From Herbaspirillum sp. (lineage in GTDB: Bacteria; Pseudomonadota; Gammaproteobacteria; Burkholderiales; Burkholderiaceae_D), in assembly GCA_028292625.1 (NCBI GenBank), contig JAQGLY010000035.1, positions 1 through 39,581 on the forward strand: a stretch of 39,581 nt of DNA, in the 5' to 3' direction. How positions within the stretch are numbered: the first letter of the stretch is position 1; each line of letters opens with the position of its first letter. Below the pieces are notes generated by a model, which saw nothing but the letters and a program-made list of their open reading frames with translations, made no database searches and was not told the origin of the DNA. A program made the translations under genes and the position numbers. This document shows, piece after piece, positions 19,197 to 27,199 of this stretch.

Positions 19197-19210
19197 GTTT
19201 GCAAAAACGC

Positions 19211-19693
19211 CTAGTTAATGCTGTTCGACGCAGGCACCACGGTGGCGTCGGTTTTCTGCTCGGCCATGGCCTGCAGCCGCTGCTGATAGAACACTTCGAA
19301 ATTGACTTCGGTCAGATGGATAGGCGGGAAGCCGGAACGGGTCAGCACGTCGGCGATGTTGGCGCGCAGGTAAGGGAACAGAATGTTGGGGCAGGCGATG
19401 CCCAGCAACGGATCGAATTGTTCGGCCGGGACATGGCGGATCTCGAAAATGCCGGCTTGCTTGCCCTCGACCAGAAACGCGACTTTATCGCCGACTTTGG
19501 CGGTCACGGTGACGGTCACCGTCGATTCGAAAATGCCGTCGGCCAGCGGCTCGGCGCCGACGTCCAGCGCCACTTCGATGTTCGGTGCGTCCTGCTCCAG
19601 GAAAATCGCCGGCGAGTTGGGCTGTTCGAGCGACAGATCTTTCAGATACACGCGCTGAATCTGGAATACGGGTTGTTGGGTTTCGTCAGCCAT
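19211..19693 (-). CDS. secB: Protein-export chaperone SecB
   Basis: This 160-residue cytoplasmic tetrameric chaperone keeps preproteins unfolded and hands them to SecA. The family pattern is clear: [21 protein letters not shown] at the start, then the alternating strand [14 protein letters not shown], and the conserved core [37 protein letters not shown] in which CPN.LFPY is the hallmark. The C-terminus has an unconserved Val/Ser tail. It follows grxC by 30 bp in the rhodanese-grxC-secB operon, and a long hairpin lies just downstream. Confidence 0.97.
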   Translation of the reverse strand: MADETQQPVFQIQRVYLKDLSLEQPNSPAIFLEQDAPNIEVALDVGAEPLADGIFESTVTVTVTAKVGDKVAFLVEGKQAGIFEIRHVPAEQFDPLLGIACPNILFPYLRANIADVLTRSGFPPIHLTEVNFEVFYQQRLQAMAEQKTDATVVPASNSIN

Positions 19694-19723
19694 ACGTGCT
19701 TTCGTTAAAGGGATGGGATATTG

Positions 19724-19978
19724 CTATTGGAGGAGAGGATCGAGCTTGCCGGCCTTGTCCAGGGCGCTCAGATCGTCGAAACCGCCGACATGGAAATCGT
19801 CGATGTAAATCTGCGGCACCGTGCGGCGCCCGGTCTTTTGCGTCATGACTTCACGCTGCGAGGGGTCGAGATCCACGCGGATCTTCTCGATATCGGTAAT
19901 GCCTTTTTGCGCCAACAGCCGTTCGGCCATGATGCAATAGGGACAGGAACCCGTGCAATACATGACCAGCCGAACCAT
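19724..19978 (-). CDS. grxC: Glutaredoxin 3
   Basis: This 84-residue glutathione-dependent disulfide oxidoreductase has the active site CPYC at residues 12-15 (TGSCPYCIMAERLL), the cis-proline TVP and the glutathione-binding GGFDDL motif. It is the normal length for GrxC. The start ATG at 19978 overlaps the rhodanese stop by one base (TAATG), so the two are translationally coupled; the longer upstream frame belongs to no conserved protein. It reduces cytoplasmic mixed disulfides and may recycle partners such as the 1-Cys peroxiredoxin encoded elsewhere in the window (inference). Confidence 0.95.
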   Translation of the reverse strand: MVRLVMYCTGSCPYCIMAERLLAQKGITDIEKIRVDLDPSQREVMTQKTGRRTVPQIYIDDFHVGGFDDLSALDKAGKLDPLLQ

Positions 19979-20409
19979 TACGCCACTCCTTTGACCGGGT
20001 CCGCTTTGACGCCTACCACGGGGAGGGACTGCTTTTTCCAGGCGGCCATGCCGCCGCTCAGGCCGTATACCTCGCCGAATCCGGCTTTGCCGAGTATGCC
20101 TGCGGCCTTGGCCGACTGCGTTCCATTCTGGCAAACGACCAGAATCTTGCGGTTTTTAAATTTATCCAGCTCGTCCCTGCGCTTGGCGAGTTCCTTGATG
20201 GGGATGTTTTTAGCTTCGCGGATATGACCTTCGGCGAATTGGGCCGCATCGCGGACGTCGACGATGATGGTTTTGTTCTGATTGATCAGTTGGGTGGCCT
20301 GCAACACGCCGAGCGAATTGCCGCGCTGCTGCAGCAAGGGAATCAGCAATGCGCCGCCGGACAAAACCGCCAGGCAGAAAAGAAAAATATTATCTATAAA
20401 GAATTTCAC
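19978..20409 (-). CDS. Membrane-anchored rhodanese-like sulfurtransferase
   Basis: This 143-residue protein has one N-terminal membrane helix (IDNIFLFCLAVLSGGALLIPLL, about residues 5-26) and a single rhodanese domain (about 33-135). The catalytic loop is CQNGTQS with C93, and VDVRDAAQFAEGHIREAKNIP is the typical substrate-side motif. It resembles YibN, which is also linked to grxC and secB in many proteobacteria. It probably transfers persulfide sulfur at the inner membrane, although physiological substrates of YibN-type proteins are not firmly settled. It is first in the operon, with a TATAAT upstream at 20440. Confidence 0.93.
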   Translation of the reverse strand: MKFFIDNIFLFCLAVLSGGALLIPLLQQRGNSLGVLQATQLINQNKTIIVDVRDAAQFAEGHIREAKNIPIKELAKRRDELDKFKNRKILVVCQNGTQSAKAAGILGKAGFGEVYGLSGGMAAWKKQSLPVVGVKADPVKGVA

Positions 20410-20439
20410 AGTGTTCCAATGGTTTTATGCAATCCGAGC

Positions 20440-20445
20440 ATTATA
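20440..20445 (-). promoter_or_regulatory. Candidate -10 (TATAAT) of the rhodanese-grxC-secB operon
   Basis: A consensus TATAAT is read on the minus strand 31 bp upstream of the rhodanese ATG. No convincing TTGACA lies at the right distance, so an activator or an extended leader may be involved. Confidence 0.45.
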
Positions 20446-20652
20446 AAATAGAAGCGGGACTGCTTTTGAGAGAGTATTGAAAAAGTTAAGCTGGCGGGAA
20501 TGCGCTCGAATACCCTCTTTGAAGCCCTTTTTGCCGCGCTTTTGCCGGGTCGCCGGCCATATCGGCGCCGCCGTTCGGCGCGGTTTTGGATTAAGCTCTC
20601 GGCTTGGCACGCGATTTTTGCCTCGTCGCTCTCGATGTCGTCCAGTAATTGA

Positions 20653-20700
20653 AGCGCATTTCATGAGTATCGGATGGGAACGGTACTCATGAAATGCGCT
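20653..20700. repeat. Long 17-20 bp inverted repeat (hairpin) upstream of gpmA
   Basis: The 17-base arms 20653-20669 (AGCGCATTTCATGAGTA) and 20684-20700 are exact reverse complements. Pairing extends through a G-T pair and two further G-C pairs, giving about 20 bp around an 8-base loop. There is no adjacent T-run. It lies about 110 bp before the gpmA start. Function is unknown; a transcription-factor site, an RNA structure or a dispersed repeat are possible. Confidence 0.8.
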
Positions 20701-20808
20701 GTGATTTTATGCGCACGGTGCGCGCATTCCGCATTCATGGCCCCCCGGTATCGATTCGACATATCGACATAATTTCTTACCCTTTCTTAACCTCACTTAT
20801 ATCCAATC

Positions 20809-21555
20809 ATGTACAAAATCGTATTCATGCGTCATGGGGAATCCACCTGGAATCTGTCGAATCGCTTTACCGGCTGGGTCGATGTCGACCTGACCGAAAA
20901 AGGCGTGACCGAAGCCCGGCAGGCCGGAAAAATGCTGAAGGAAGCCGGATTTACCTTCGATATGGCATTTACCTCCGTGCTCAAGCGCGCCATCCGCACG
21001 CTGTGGGTTACTTTGGATGAAATGGACCTGATGTGGGTGCCGATTGTCGACGACTGGCGTCTGAACGAACGCCACTACGGCGCGCTGCAAGGCCTGAACA
21101 AGGCCGAAACGGCCGAGCAGTACGGCGAAGAGCAAGTGATGATCTGGCGCCGCAGCTACGATACTCCCCCCAATCCGCTGAAAATCGACGATCCGCGCAC
21201 CTCTTTCGACGATCCGCGCTACGCCCATCTGAAGCGCGAGCAGATTCCGCTGACCGAGTGCCTGAAAGACACCGTGGAGCGCGTGATGCCGGCCTGGAAC
21301 GACACGATCGCGCCTGCGATCCGCGCCGGCAGGCAGATCATTATTTCGGCGCACGGCAACAGCCTGCGCGCGCTGATCAAATCGCTGGACGGCATCAGCG
21401 ACGAAGGCATCGTCGACGTGAACGTGCCGAACGGCCGGCCGCTGGTCTACGAACTGGACGCCGATCTGAAGCCGATCCGCAGCTACTATCTGGGCGATCA
21501 ATCCGCGATCCAGGCGGCGATGGCGGCAGTCGCCAATCAGGGAAAAGCCAAATAA
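20809..21555 (+). CDS. gpmA: 2,3-bisphosphoglycerate-dependent phosphoglycerate mutase
   Basis: This 248-residue glycolytic enzyme interconverts 3- and 2-phosphoglycerate. The phospho-histidine motif is [10 protein letters not shown] near the N-terminus. The conserved substrate segment is [20 protein letters not shown], the second histidine lies in [14 protein letters not shown], and [12 protein letters not shown] completes the dPGM signature. Length is typical. The stop codon is two bases before the ATG of the EnvC-like gene, so gpmA, envC and ctpA form an operon, an arrangement seen in other proteobacteria. Confidence 0.97.
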   Translation: MYKIVFMRHGESTWNLSNRFTGWVDVDLTEKGVTEARQAGKMLKEAGFTFDMAFTSVLKRAIRTLWVTLDEMDLMWVPIVDDWRLNERHYGALQGLNKAETAEQYGEEQVMIWRRSYDTPPNPLKIDDPRTSFDDPRYAHLKREQIPLTECLKDTVERVMPAWNDTIAPAIRAGRQIIISAHGNSLRALIKSLDGISDEGIVDVNVPNGRPLVYELDADLKPIRSYYLGDQSAIQAAMAAVANQGKAK

Positions 21556-21557
21556 AT

Positions 21558-23039
21558 ATGCTTCGCAAGCGGCATTGGCAAGCCCTGCCGCAATCCCGAT
21601 GCGCGCTGCGCGCGCGGTCGGCGTCGCTGACAGTCATGGCTGTGGCGGCCTGCGTCGCGGCGCTGGCCTTCAGCGCGCCGAGCGCCGCGCAACCGGTCAC
21701 CGAGCGCAGCAAGCAAAAGCAGGCGGCCGAACGCCAGCGCGGAGAATTGCAGCAAAAGCTCGATCTGCTCAAACGCGACATAGATCGAACCGAAGCGGCC
21801 AAGGGCAGCGCCGCCGACGCGCTGGCGGAATCCGAAAGTGCGATTTCGAAGGCCAATCGTTCGTTGCGCGATCTGAGCGACGAGCAGAAACAGGCCGAAG
21901 GCAAGCTGGCGCAACTGGTGCGGCAGCAGGGGGAATTAAGCCGCGTGGTCGACGCCCAGCAGGCGCAGCTGTCGAAATTGATGCGCCAACAGTACGTGGC
22001 GGGCAATGAAGACCGCATCAAGCTGCTGCTGTCCGGCGACAATCCGAACCGCATCAATCGCGAATTGCAGTACATGGGCTATGTGTCGCAGGCCCAGGCC
22101 AAGCTGATCGAGACCTTGCGCATTAATTTGCAGGCGGTCCGGGATAACAAGGCCAAGACCCAGAACACCAAGTTCGAGCTGGAGGAAATCGCCGGCGAAC
22201 AGCGCGAACAGAAAACGGTGCTGGAACAGGAGAAAGCCAAACGCACGGCTTTGCTGGCCCAATTGTCGTTAAAGCTGTCGTCGCAGCGCAAGGAGGCGGG
22301 CACCATACAGCGCAACGAGCAGCAACTGTCGACGCTGGTCGACAAGCTGGCGGCGTTGATCGAGGAGCAGAAAAAGGCGGAAGCCGCGGCCCGCGAGAAA
22401 GCCAGGGAGGCCAGGGAAAAACGTCAGCAAGAGCGATTGGCCAGAGCGCAGGCCAAGGCCGCCGAACGCGAGCGCGCCGCGGCGCTGGCGAAAGCCCATT
22501 CCGCGCCATCCCCGTCGGCCTCCGCCGCGCCGTCGCCTTCATCGGCGCCGTCGGCGGCCGACGCGATCGACGACGACGAACCGCCGTCGCAAGCTGCCGA
22601 AAGCAACGACGCGATACCGATGGCCGACGACGATTTCGGTCAGCCTTTCGTCGCTCTGCGCGGTAAATTGCGGCTGCCGGTGCGCGGCGATCTGGTCGGA
22701 AAATTCGGCGCCAGGCGCGGCGACGGAGGGGCGTGGAAAGGCTGGTTCATCCGCGCCGCGGAAGGCAGCGAGGTCAAGGCGGTGGCGGCGGGCCGGGTGG
22801 TGTATGCGGATTGGCTGCGCGGTTTCGGCAATCTGATCATCATCGATCACGGCAAGCGGTACATGACCATTTACGGTAATAATCAAGCAGTCCTGAAACG
22901 CCCCGGCGATCTGGTCAAAGCCGGCGAGGTCATTGCCGCCGCAGGTAATAGCGGCGGCAATGAACAATCAGGTTTATACTTCGAAATGCGGCATGAAGGC
23001 CGCGCGTTCGACCCACTCGGATGGGTAACTACTAGGTGA
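21558..23039 (+). CDS. EnvC-like murein hydrolase activator (degenerate LytM/M23 domain)
   Basis: This 493-residue exported protein has a signal sequence (AVAACVAALAFSAPSAAQ), a long coiled coil (about residues 45-320, rich in Gln, Glu, Lys and Arg), an Ala/Ser/Pro linker and a C-terminal LytM domain (about 375-493). The LytM domain ends LYFEMRHEGRAFDPLGW and has lost the usual zinc ligands, including the HxH (here YFEMR). As in E. coli EnvC it should activate N-acetylmuramyl-L-alanine amidases at the septum rather than cut peptidoglycan itself. It is likely recruited by FtsEX. It starts two bases after gpmA and ends three bases before ctpA. Confidence 0.9.
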   Translation: MLRKRHWQALPQSRCALRARSASLTVMAVAACVAALAFSAPSAAQPVTERSKQKQAAERQRGELQQKLDLLKRDIDRTEAAKGSAADALAESESAISKANRSLRDLSDEQKQAEGKLAQLVRQQGELSRVVDAQQAQLSKLMRQQYVAGNEDRIKLLLSGDNPNRINRELQYMGYVSQAQAKLIETLRINLQAVRDNKAKTQNTKFELEEIAGEQREQKTVLEQEKAKRTALLAQLSLKLSSQRKEAGTIQRNEQQLSTLVDKLAALIEEQKKAEAAAREKAREAREKRQQERLARAQAKAAERERAAALAKAHSAPSPSASAAPSPSSAPSAADAIDDDEPPSQAAESNDAIPMADDDFGQPFVALRGKLRLPVRGDLVGKFGARRGDGGAWKGWFIRAAEGSEVKAVAAGRVVYADWLRGFGNLIIIDHGKRYMTIYGNNQAVLKRPGDLVKAGEVIAAAGNSGGNEQSGLYFEMRHEGRAFDPLGWVTTR

Positions 23040-23042
23040 AAA

Positions 23043-24545
23043 ATGGGCAGCAAAATCAAGAACTTCAGTTTGATCGCTTTGGGCGTGATCGCCGGCGTCG
23101 GCGTATCGATGCAGTTTGACGCAATTGCGCAGAAAACCGTACCGGCCGCTCCATTGCCGCTGGAACAACTCAGACAGTTATCGGATGTATTCGGATTGAT
23201 CAAATCCGATTACGTTGAGCCGATCGACGACAAAAAGCTGCTCACCGAAGCCATTTCAGGCATGGTCGCTTCGCTGGATCCGCATTCCGCGTATCTCGAC
23301 AAGAAGGCCTATAAAGAGTTGCGCGAAGGCACGGCAGGCAAATTCGTCGGTCTCGGCATCGAAGTGGGCATGGAAGACGGTTACGTCAAAATCATCTCGC
23401 CGATCGAGGATTCGCCCGCCTATCGCGCCGGCCTGAAAGCCGGCGATTTGATTACCCGCCTCGACACCACGCCGGTCAAGGGCATGTCGCTGGACGACGC
23501 CGTCAAGAAGATGCGCGGCGAACCGAACACCAAGATCACGCTGACCATCGCCCGCAAGGACGAAGACAAGCCGCTGGTTGTGACCATCATGCGTCAGGAA
23601 ATCCGCGTGCAGAGCGTCAAATCCAAGGTGATCGAACCCGGTTACGCCTGGTTGCGCGTTACCCAGTTCCAGGAGCGCACGGTGGACGATCTGGCCACCA
23701 AGATCGCCGCGATCTATGCGCAGGAGCCTAATCTGAAGGGACTGGTTTTCGATTTGCGCAACGATCCGGGCGGCGTGCTGCCGGGCGCCATCGGCGTAGC
23801 GGCGGCCTTCCTGCCGGACGGTTCGCCGGTCGTGTCGACCAACGGCCAGTTGCCGACCTCCAAGGCGACGTTCTACGCCAAACGCGAATATTACGCCAAC
23901 AGCCCTAGCGACGACCCATTGTCGAAATTGCCGGAAGCCATCAAGAAGGTGCCGATGGTGGTCCTGGTCAACGCCGGTTCCGCATCGGCTTCGGAGATCG
24001 TGGCCGGCGCATTGCAGGATTACAAGCGCGCAGTAGTGATGGGCACGCAATCGTTCGGCAAGGGTTCGGTGCAGTCGGTCATTTCCTTGCCGCCGGACAA
24101 GCAAACCGCGGTCAAAATAACCACCGCCCGGTATTACACGCCGAATGGCCGCTCGATTCAGGCCAAGGGTATCGTGCCGGACGTCATGGTGGATGAATAT
24201 CCGGATGGCGACGGCCTGAACGGTTTCCGTTTGCGCGAAGCCGATCTGACCAAGCATCTGACCAACGACAAGGATAAGGACGCCAATACTGTCAAGCCGA
24301 TTACTCCCGACCTGGAAGAAGAGCAGCGCCAGGCCGCCATCGAAAAGAAACGCAAACCGATGGAATTCGGCAGCGCCGACGACTTCCAGCTGGCGCAGGC
24401 GATCAATCAACTGAAGGGATTGCCTGTCAAGGTTTCTCAGGTCAAGCCTGAAGTGCGCTCCGAAAACGAGACGGACGACAAGCCGATCAAGGAACAAAAG
24501 CAGGACGAGAAGAAGATCGATAAACTGAAAGAAGACAAGAAATAA
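23043..24545 (+). CDS. ctpA: Carboxyl-terminal processing protease, S41 family
   Basis: This 500-residue periplasmic serine protease has an N-terminal membrane/signal segment (FSLIALGVIAGVGVSM). A PDZ domain (about 100-185) contains the GLGIEVG and SPAYRAGLKAGD motifs. The S41 core has the catalytic Ser/Lys dyad S315 (AGSASASEIVAGAL) and K340 (TQSFGKGSVQ), 25 residues apart as in Prc. The C-terminal tail (about 410-500) is highly charged and lysine-rich. Such proteases trim envelope proteins and cell-wall hydrolases, which fits cotranscription with the EnvC-like amidase activator. A strong terminator follows. Confidence 0.95.
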   Translation: MGSKIKNFSLIALGVIAGVGVSMQFDAIAQKTVPAAPLPLEQLRQLSDVFGLIKSDYVEPIDDKKLLTEAISGMVASLDPHSAYLDKKAYKELREGTAGKFVGLGIEVGMEDGYVKIISPIEDSPAYRAGLKAGDLITRLDTTPVKGMSLDDAVKKMRGEPNTKITLTIARKDEDKPLVVTIMRQEIRVQSVKSKVIEPGYAWLRVTQFQERTVDDLATKIAAIYAQEPNLKGLVFDLRNDPGGVLPGAIGVAAAFLPDGSPVVSTNGQLPTSKATFYAKREYYANSPSDDPLSKLPEAIKKVPMVVLVNAGSASASEIVAGALQDYKRAVVMGTQSFGKGSVQSVISLPPDKQTAVKITTARYYTPNGRSIQAKGIVPDVMVDEYPDGDGLNGFRLREADLTKHLTNDKDKDANTVKPITPDLEEEQRQAAIEKKRKPMEFGSADDFQLAQAINQLKGLPVKVSQVKPEVRSENETDDKPIKEQKQDEKKIDKLKEDKK

Positions 24546-24622
24546 GCGTTTTGAATAGGTGCGAGGAGGCGGCCGGCTTAGCGGCGGTCTCCTCGGCAAC
24601 GGCCTGGCAGCAGGCCCTGGAG

Positions 24623-24647
24623 GGCCGCAACGTTGCGGCCTTTTTTT
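24623..24647 (+). terminator. Rho-independent terminator of the gpmA-envC-ctpA operon
   Basis: The perfect 18-base palindrome GGCCGCAACGTTGCGGCC (24623-24640) is followed by seven T's. It lies only 32 bp upstream of the moeB start, so moeB depends on read-through or a promoter overlapping this hairpin. Confidence 0.92.
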
Positions 24648-24678
24648 CGACCGCGGAACGTCACTGCACGGAACGTCC

Positions 24679-25470
24679 ATGAACGATAATCAGCTGCTGC
24701 GCTATTCGCGCCACATTCTGCTCGAAGAAATCGATATTGAAGGCCAGCAACGGCTGCTGGACGCCAATGCGCTGATCATTGGCGCCGGCGGCCTGGGTTC
24801 GCCCGCGGCGCTCTATTTGGCCGCCGCGGGCGTCGGCACCATTACGCTGGTGGACGACGATCGCGTCGATCTGACCAATTTGCAGCGCCAGATTCTGCAC
24901 ACCACCGACCGCGTCGGCATGCAAAAGGTCGAATCGGGGCGCAAGGCCTTGCTGCAAATCAACGCCGACGTCAACGTCGTCGCCATTGCCGAGCGCGTGG
25001 CCGGCGCCGCGCTGGAGCAACTGGTCGGCGGCGCTTCGGTGGTGCTCGACTGCAGCGATAACTTCGCCACCCGGCACGCGGTCAACCGCGCTTGCGTCAT
25101 GCACAAAGTGCCGTTGGTATCCGGGGCGGCCATCCGCTTTGACGGGCAAATCAGCGTATTCGACCCGCGCGATGCGGCGTCGCCCTGTTATGCCTGTCTG
25201 TTTGCGCCGGATCAACAGTTCGAGGAGATCCGCTGCGCCGAAATGGGTGTTTTCGCCCCCCTGGTGGGCATTATCGGGGCCATGCAGGCGGCCGAAGCCC
25301 TGAAATTGATTGCCGGCATCGGTGTGTCGCTGGCCGGGCAATTGCTGATGCTGGATGCCCGGACCATGGCCTGGAACGGTATCCGGGTGCCGCGCAACGC
25401 GGACTGCCAAGTGTGCGGCGGCCGGCATGGCGCCGACCGGACGGGTCGGCCATCGCGGGGTCAGGAATAG
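24679..25470 (+). CDS. moeB: Molybdopterin-synthase adenylyltransferase MoeB (HesA/MoeB/ThiF family)
   Basis: This 263-residue E1-like enzyme adenylates the C-terminal Gly-Gly of MoaD (or ThiS-type carriers) for sulfur transfer. The nucleotide motif is GAGGLGSPAALYLAAAGVG (35-53). The conserved arginine stretch is DLTNLQRQILH, followed by DCSDNFATRHAVN. Four zinc-binding cysteines form CYAC (170-173) and CQVC (243-246). I chose the ATG at 24679 (MNDNQLLRYSRHILL), the classic family start; the upstream frame crosses the terminator hairpin. A supporting role in Mo-cofactor synthesis fits MsrP, a molybdoenzyme encoded in this window, but thiamine thiolation cannot be excluded. Confidence 0.92.
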   Translation: MNDNQLLRYSRHILLEEIDIEGQQRLLDANALIIGAGGLGSPAALYLAAAGVGTITLVDDDRVDLTNLQRQILHTTDRVGMQKVESGRKALLQINADVNVVAIAERVAGAALEQLVGGASVVLDCSDNFATRHAVNRACVMHKVPLVSGAAIRFDGQISVFDPRDAASPCYACLFAPDQQFEEIRCAEMGVFAPLVGIIGAMQAAEALKLIAGIGVSLAGQLLMLDARTMAWNGIRVPRNADCQVCGGRHGADRTGRPSRGQE

Positions 25471-25580
25471 CGGGAAGGGTTTGACAAATGGTATACACTA
25501 TCTAATCGTCCAACAGCGTATTAATTAAGCATTGGTATTGCAAAAGTGGCAGCATTTTTGCACATACAAGCATCAATGTC

Positions 25581-25589
25581 TGGTATAAA
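25581..25589 (+). promoter_or_regulatory. Candidate extended -10 promoter of dksA
   Basis: TGGTATAAA (25581-25589) is an extended -10 element 55 bp before the chosen dksA start. A similar TGGTATACA lies upstream at 25489-25497, close behind TTGACA (25481-25486) but too near it to form a standard pair. Two promoters are possible. Confidence 0.4.
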
Positions 25590-25644
25590 CTGGGTCAGTT
25601 TTGCGTAATAGATGACGAGTCAGGCATTGTTGAGAGGCATGATC

Positions 25645-26388
25645 ATGACTGCAAACGTGAAAAACCCCGCCAATGCAGCGGGCAGGACGACAGCGAAAAC
25701 GGACTCCGTCGCGCCGGTCGTCAAATCAGTCGCCGGTTCGGTGCGAGCCAGCCGGGCGAGTGATGTAGAATCGTTGCCCGCGGCAACAGCAAAAACCGGT
25801 TCCGTCAAGAAGACCGGTCAGGCAGATGCAGGGGTCAAGGGCGCCAAAGTGACCGAACCCAGTCAGCGTGTTCCGCAGGCGACTGTCGTTTCGGATAAAT
25901 TTGAAAAACCTGTGGTATCGAAAGTAAGCGAAGTGGCAACTAAAAATTCTCCCAATATCGCGGATGCGAAAACCGGCGACGGTTTGCTGACCGAAGCGCA
26001 AGTTCTGAAGATGAGCGACAAGGACTACATGAACGAAGCGCAACTCGCTTTCTTCAAGGCCCGTCTGCAACAACTCGAAAGAGAACTGGTCAAGAACGCC
26101 GGTGAAACCACTGAACATCTGCGCGAAACCGTGCTGGTGCCGGATCCTGCCGACCGTGCGACGATCGAAGAGGAACATGCGCTCGAGTTGCGTACCCGCG
26201 ACCGCGAGCGCAAGTTGCTGAAGAAGGTCCAGCAATCGATCGCCAGCATCGACACCGGCGAATACGGCTGGTGCGAAGAGACCGGCGAGCCGATCGGCGT
26301 GCCGCGTTTGCTGGCCAGGCCGACCGCGACCTTGTCGCTGGAAGCGCAGCAACGCCGCGAGCTGAAGCAAAAGCTGTACGGCGACTGA
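25645..26388 (+). CDS. dksA: RNA polymerase-binding transcription factor DksA with a long N-terminal extension
   Basis: This protein of about 247 residues binds the RNA polymerase secondary channel and, with ppGpp, adjusts rRNA and amino-acid promoters. The C-terminal 140 residues are the DksA core: a coiled coil from MSDKDYMNEAQLAFFKARLQQLE through the DPADRATIEEEHALELRTRDRERK tip and return helix, then YGWCEETGEPIGVPRLLARPTA. Only one cysteine (C210) remains of the four in classic DksA, so no zinc site can form, a variant known from several proteobacterial groups. The first ~100 residues are an Ala/Lys/Ser/Val-rich low-complexity extension. GAGAGG seven bases upstream supports the ATG at 25645; ATGs at 25612 and 25639 are alternatives. 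Confidence 0.93.
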   Translation: MTANVKNPANAAGRTTAKTDSVAPVVKSVAGSVRASRASDVESLPAATAKTGSVKKTGQADAGVKGAKVTEPSQRVPQATVVSDKFEKPVVSKVSEVATKNSPNIADAKTGDGLLTEAQVLKMSDKDYMNEAQLAFFKARLQQLERELVKNAGETTEHLRETVLVPDPADRATIEEEHALELRTRDRERKLLKKVQQSIASIDTGEYGWCEETGEPIGVPRLLARPTATLSLEAQQRRELKQKLYGD

Positions 26389-26437
26389 TTTCGGTTCGAT
26401 CACCAGCGGCTTGTAAGCAATGCTCTACAGGCCCCAA

Positions 26438-26469
26438 GCGGCAGCGTGCGAAACGCTGCCGCCTGTTTT
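26438..26469 (+). terminator. Rho-independent terminator of dksA
   Basis: A 10-bp stem GCGGCAGCGT/ACGCTGCCGC (26438-26447 and 26453-26462) with a GCGAA loop is followed by CTGTTTTT. Confidence 0.88.
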
Positions 26470-26505
26470 TGCGCCCTTCTCTTTTCTACAGCGCGATCCG
26501 CCCCG

Positions 26506-26964
26506 TCAATAGATCGGCAATCTGATCGTATGCTTCACTTCTTCCATCACCGCATAGGTATGCGTTTCCCGCACCCCTTTCATTTGCAATAGCGACTTGC
26601 CGAGAAATTCGCGGTAGGCGTTCATGTCTCTCACGCGGGCCTTGATCAGATAATCGAAGCCGCCGGCCACCATATGGCATTCGACGATTTCGCGAATGTT
26701 CTGCACGCTTTTCTTGAATTCCTCGAAGACCTCGGGCGACGTGCGATCCAGCACCACCTCGATAAATACGAGCAGGGACACATCCAGCATGCGCGGATCG
26801 AGCTGCGCCGCGAAACCGACGATGTAACCCGCCTCCTGTAATTTACGCACCCGTTCCAGACATGCGGCGGCCGACAAATTGACCTTTGCCGATAAATCGA
26901 CGTTGCTGATGCGGCCGTCATTTTGCAATTCGTTAAGAATCTTCTTATTTATCTTATCGAGCAT
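26506..26964 (-). CDS. Lrp/AsnC-family transcriptional regulator
   Basis: This regulator of about 152 residues has an N-terminal winged helix-turn-helix (LDKINKKILNELQNDGRISNVDLSAKVNLS, recognition part AACLERVRKLQEAG). A RAM ligand-binding domain follows, with the FIEVVLDRTSPEVFEEF and MVAGGFDYLIKARVRDMNAYREF motifs. It probably assembles as dimers or octamers and senses amino acids. I start it at the ATG at 26964 (MLDKINK); an ATG at 27000 adds 12 residues, and neither has a clear ribosome binding site. It is divergent from livK, separated by 235 bp, so it is a good candidate regulator of the branched-chain amino acid importer (inference from position). Confidence 0.9.
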   Translation of the reverse strand: MLDKINKKILNELQNDGRISNVDLSAKVNLSAAACLERVRKLQEAGYIVGFAAQLDPRMLDVSLLVFIEVVLDRTSPEVFEEFKKSVQNIREIVECHMVAGGFDYLIKARVRDMNAYREFLGKSLLQMKGVRETHTYAVMEEVKHTIRLPIY

Positions 26965-27022
26965 TTCGCATGTGAAGAATTTAAGAGGGTGAAACGACAT
27001 ATTGCCGAAGATTGTTCCGGAT

Positions 27023-27051
27023 TTGATCGTGATTTGCGGGACTCATATCTA
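27023..27051 (+). promoter_or_regulatory. Candidate sigma-70 promoter of livK
   Basis: TTGATC (27023-27028) and TATCTA (27046-27051) have the ideal 17-bp spacing, giving a leader of about 140 bases. The surrounding A/T-rich sequence could also bind the divergent Lrp-type regulator. Confidence 0.45.
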
Positions 27052-27199
27052 CGGACAAGAAATAAAATTATCGCTCATTAAAACGTCTGCAAGCGTATTA
27101 ATCAAGCGGCTTGCGCGGGATGCGCCGACGTCTTTTTATCTTGTTTGGATGATGACGCTCTGCGCCGGCTTCGACTATTGTTCTTTGGAGAAGAGATAA

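Larger units (their letters stand above)
20410..20808. other. Intergenic region between the rhodanese operon and gpmA
   Basis: This 399-bp divergent region has no supported gene. It contains a -10 element for the minus-strand operon near 20440, a weak stem-loop (GCGCCG/CGGCGC, 20565-20581), and the long hairpin at 20653-20700. A short GCGCAC-G-GTGCGC hairpin follows at 20711-20723. Short frames on both strands lack ribosome binding sites and recognisable sequence. Confidence 0.6.

Noticed and set aside
19016..19204. 62-codon minus-strand frame overlapping the SH3b gene start by 4 bp
   Set aside because: The overlap looks like coupling, but the frame crosses the secB-downstream hairpin, ends inside the SH3b ribosome binding region and has no motif; the SH3b gene has its own good AAGGAG site.
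20477..20692. 71-codon plus-strand frame and a 79-codon minus-strand frame (20425-20664) in the gpmA upstream region
   Set aside because: One needs a TTG start, the other starts inside the long hairpin; neither has a ribosome binding site or meaningful protein features.
23256..24680. 474-codon minus-strand open frame
   Set aside because: It is antisense to ctpA, which has all its catalytic residues; the product is a low-information His/Arg/Gln-rich sequence.
25516..27107. Near-identical 15-mer GCGTATTAAT(T/C)AAGC upstream of dksA (25516-25530) and livK (27093-27107)
   Set aside because: A/T-rich 15-mers with one mismatch can recur by chance and only two copies exist; a shared regulator is not supported.
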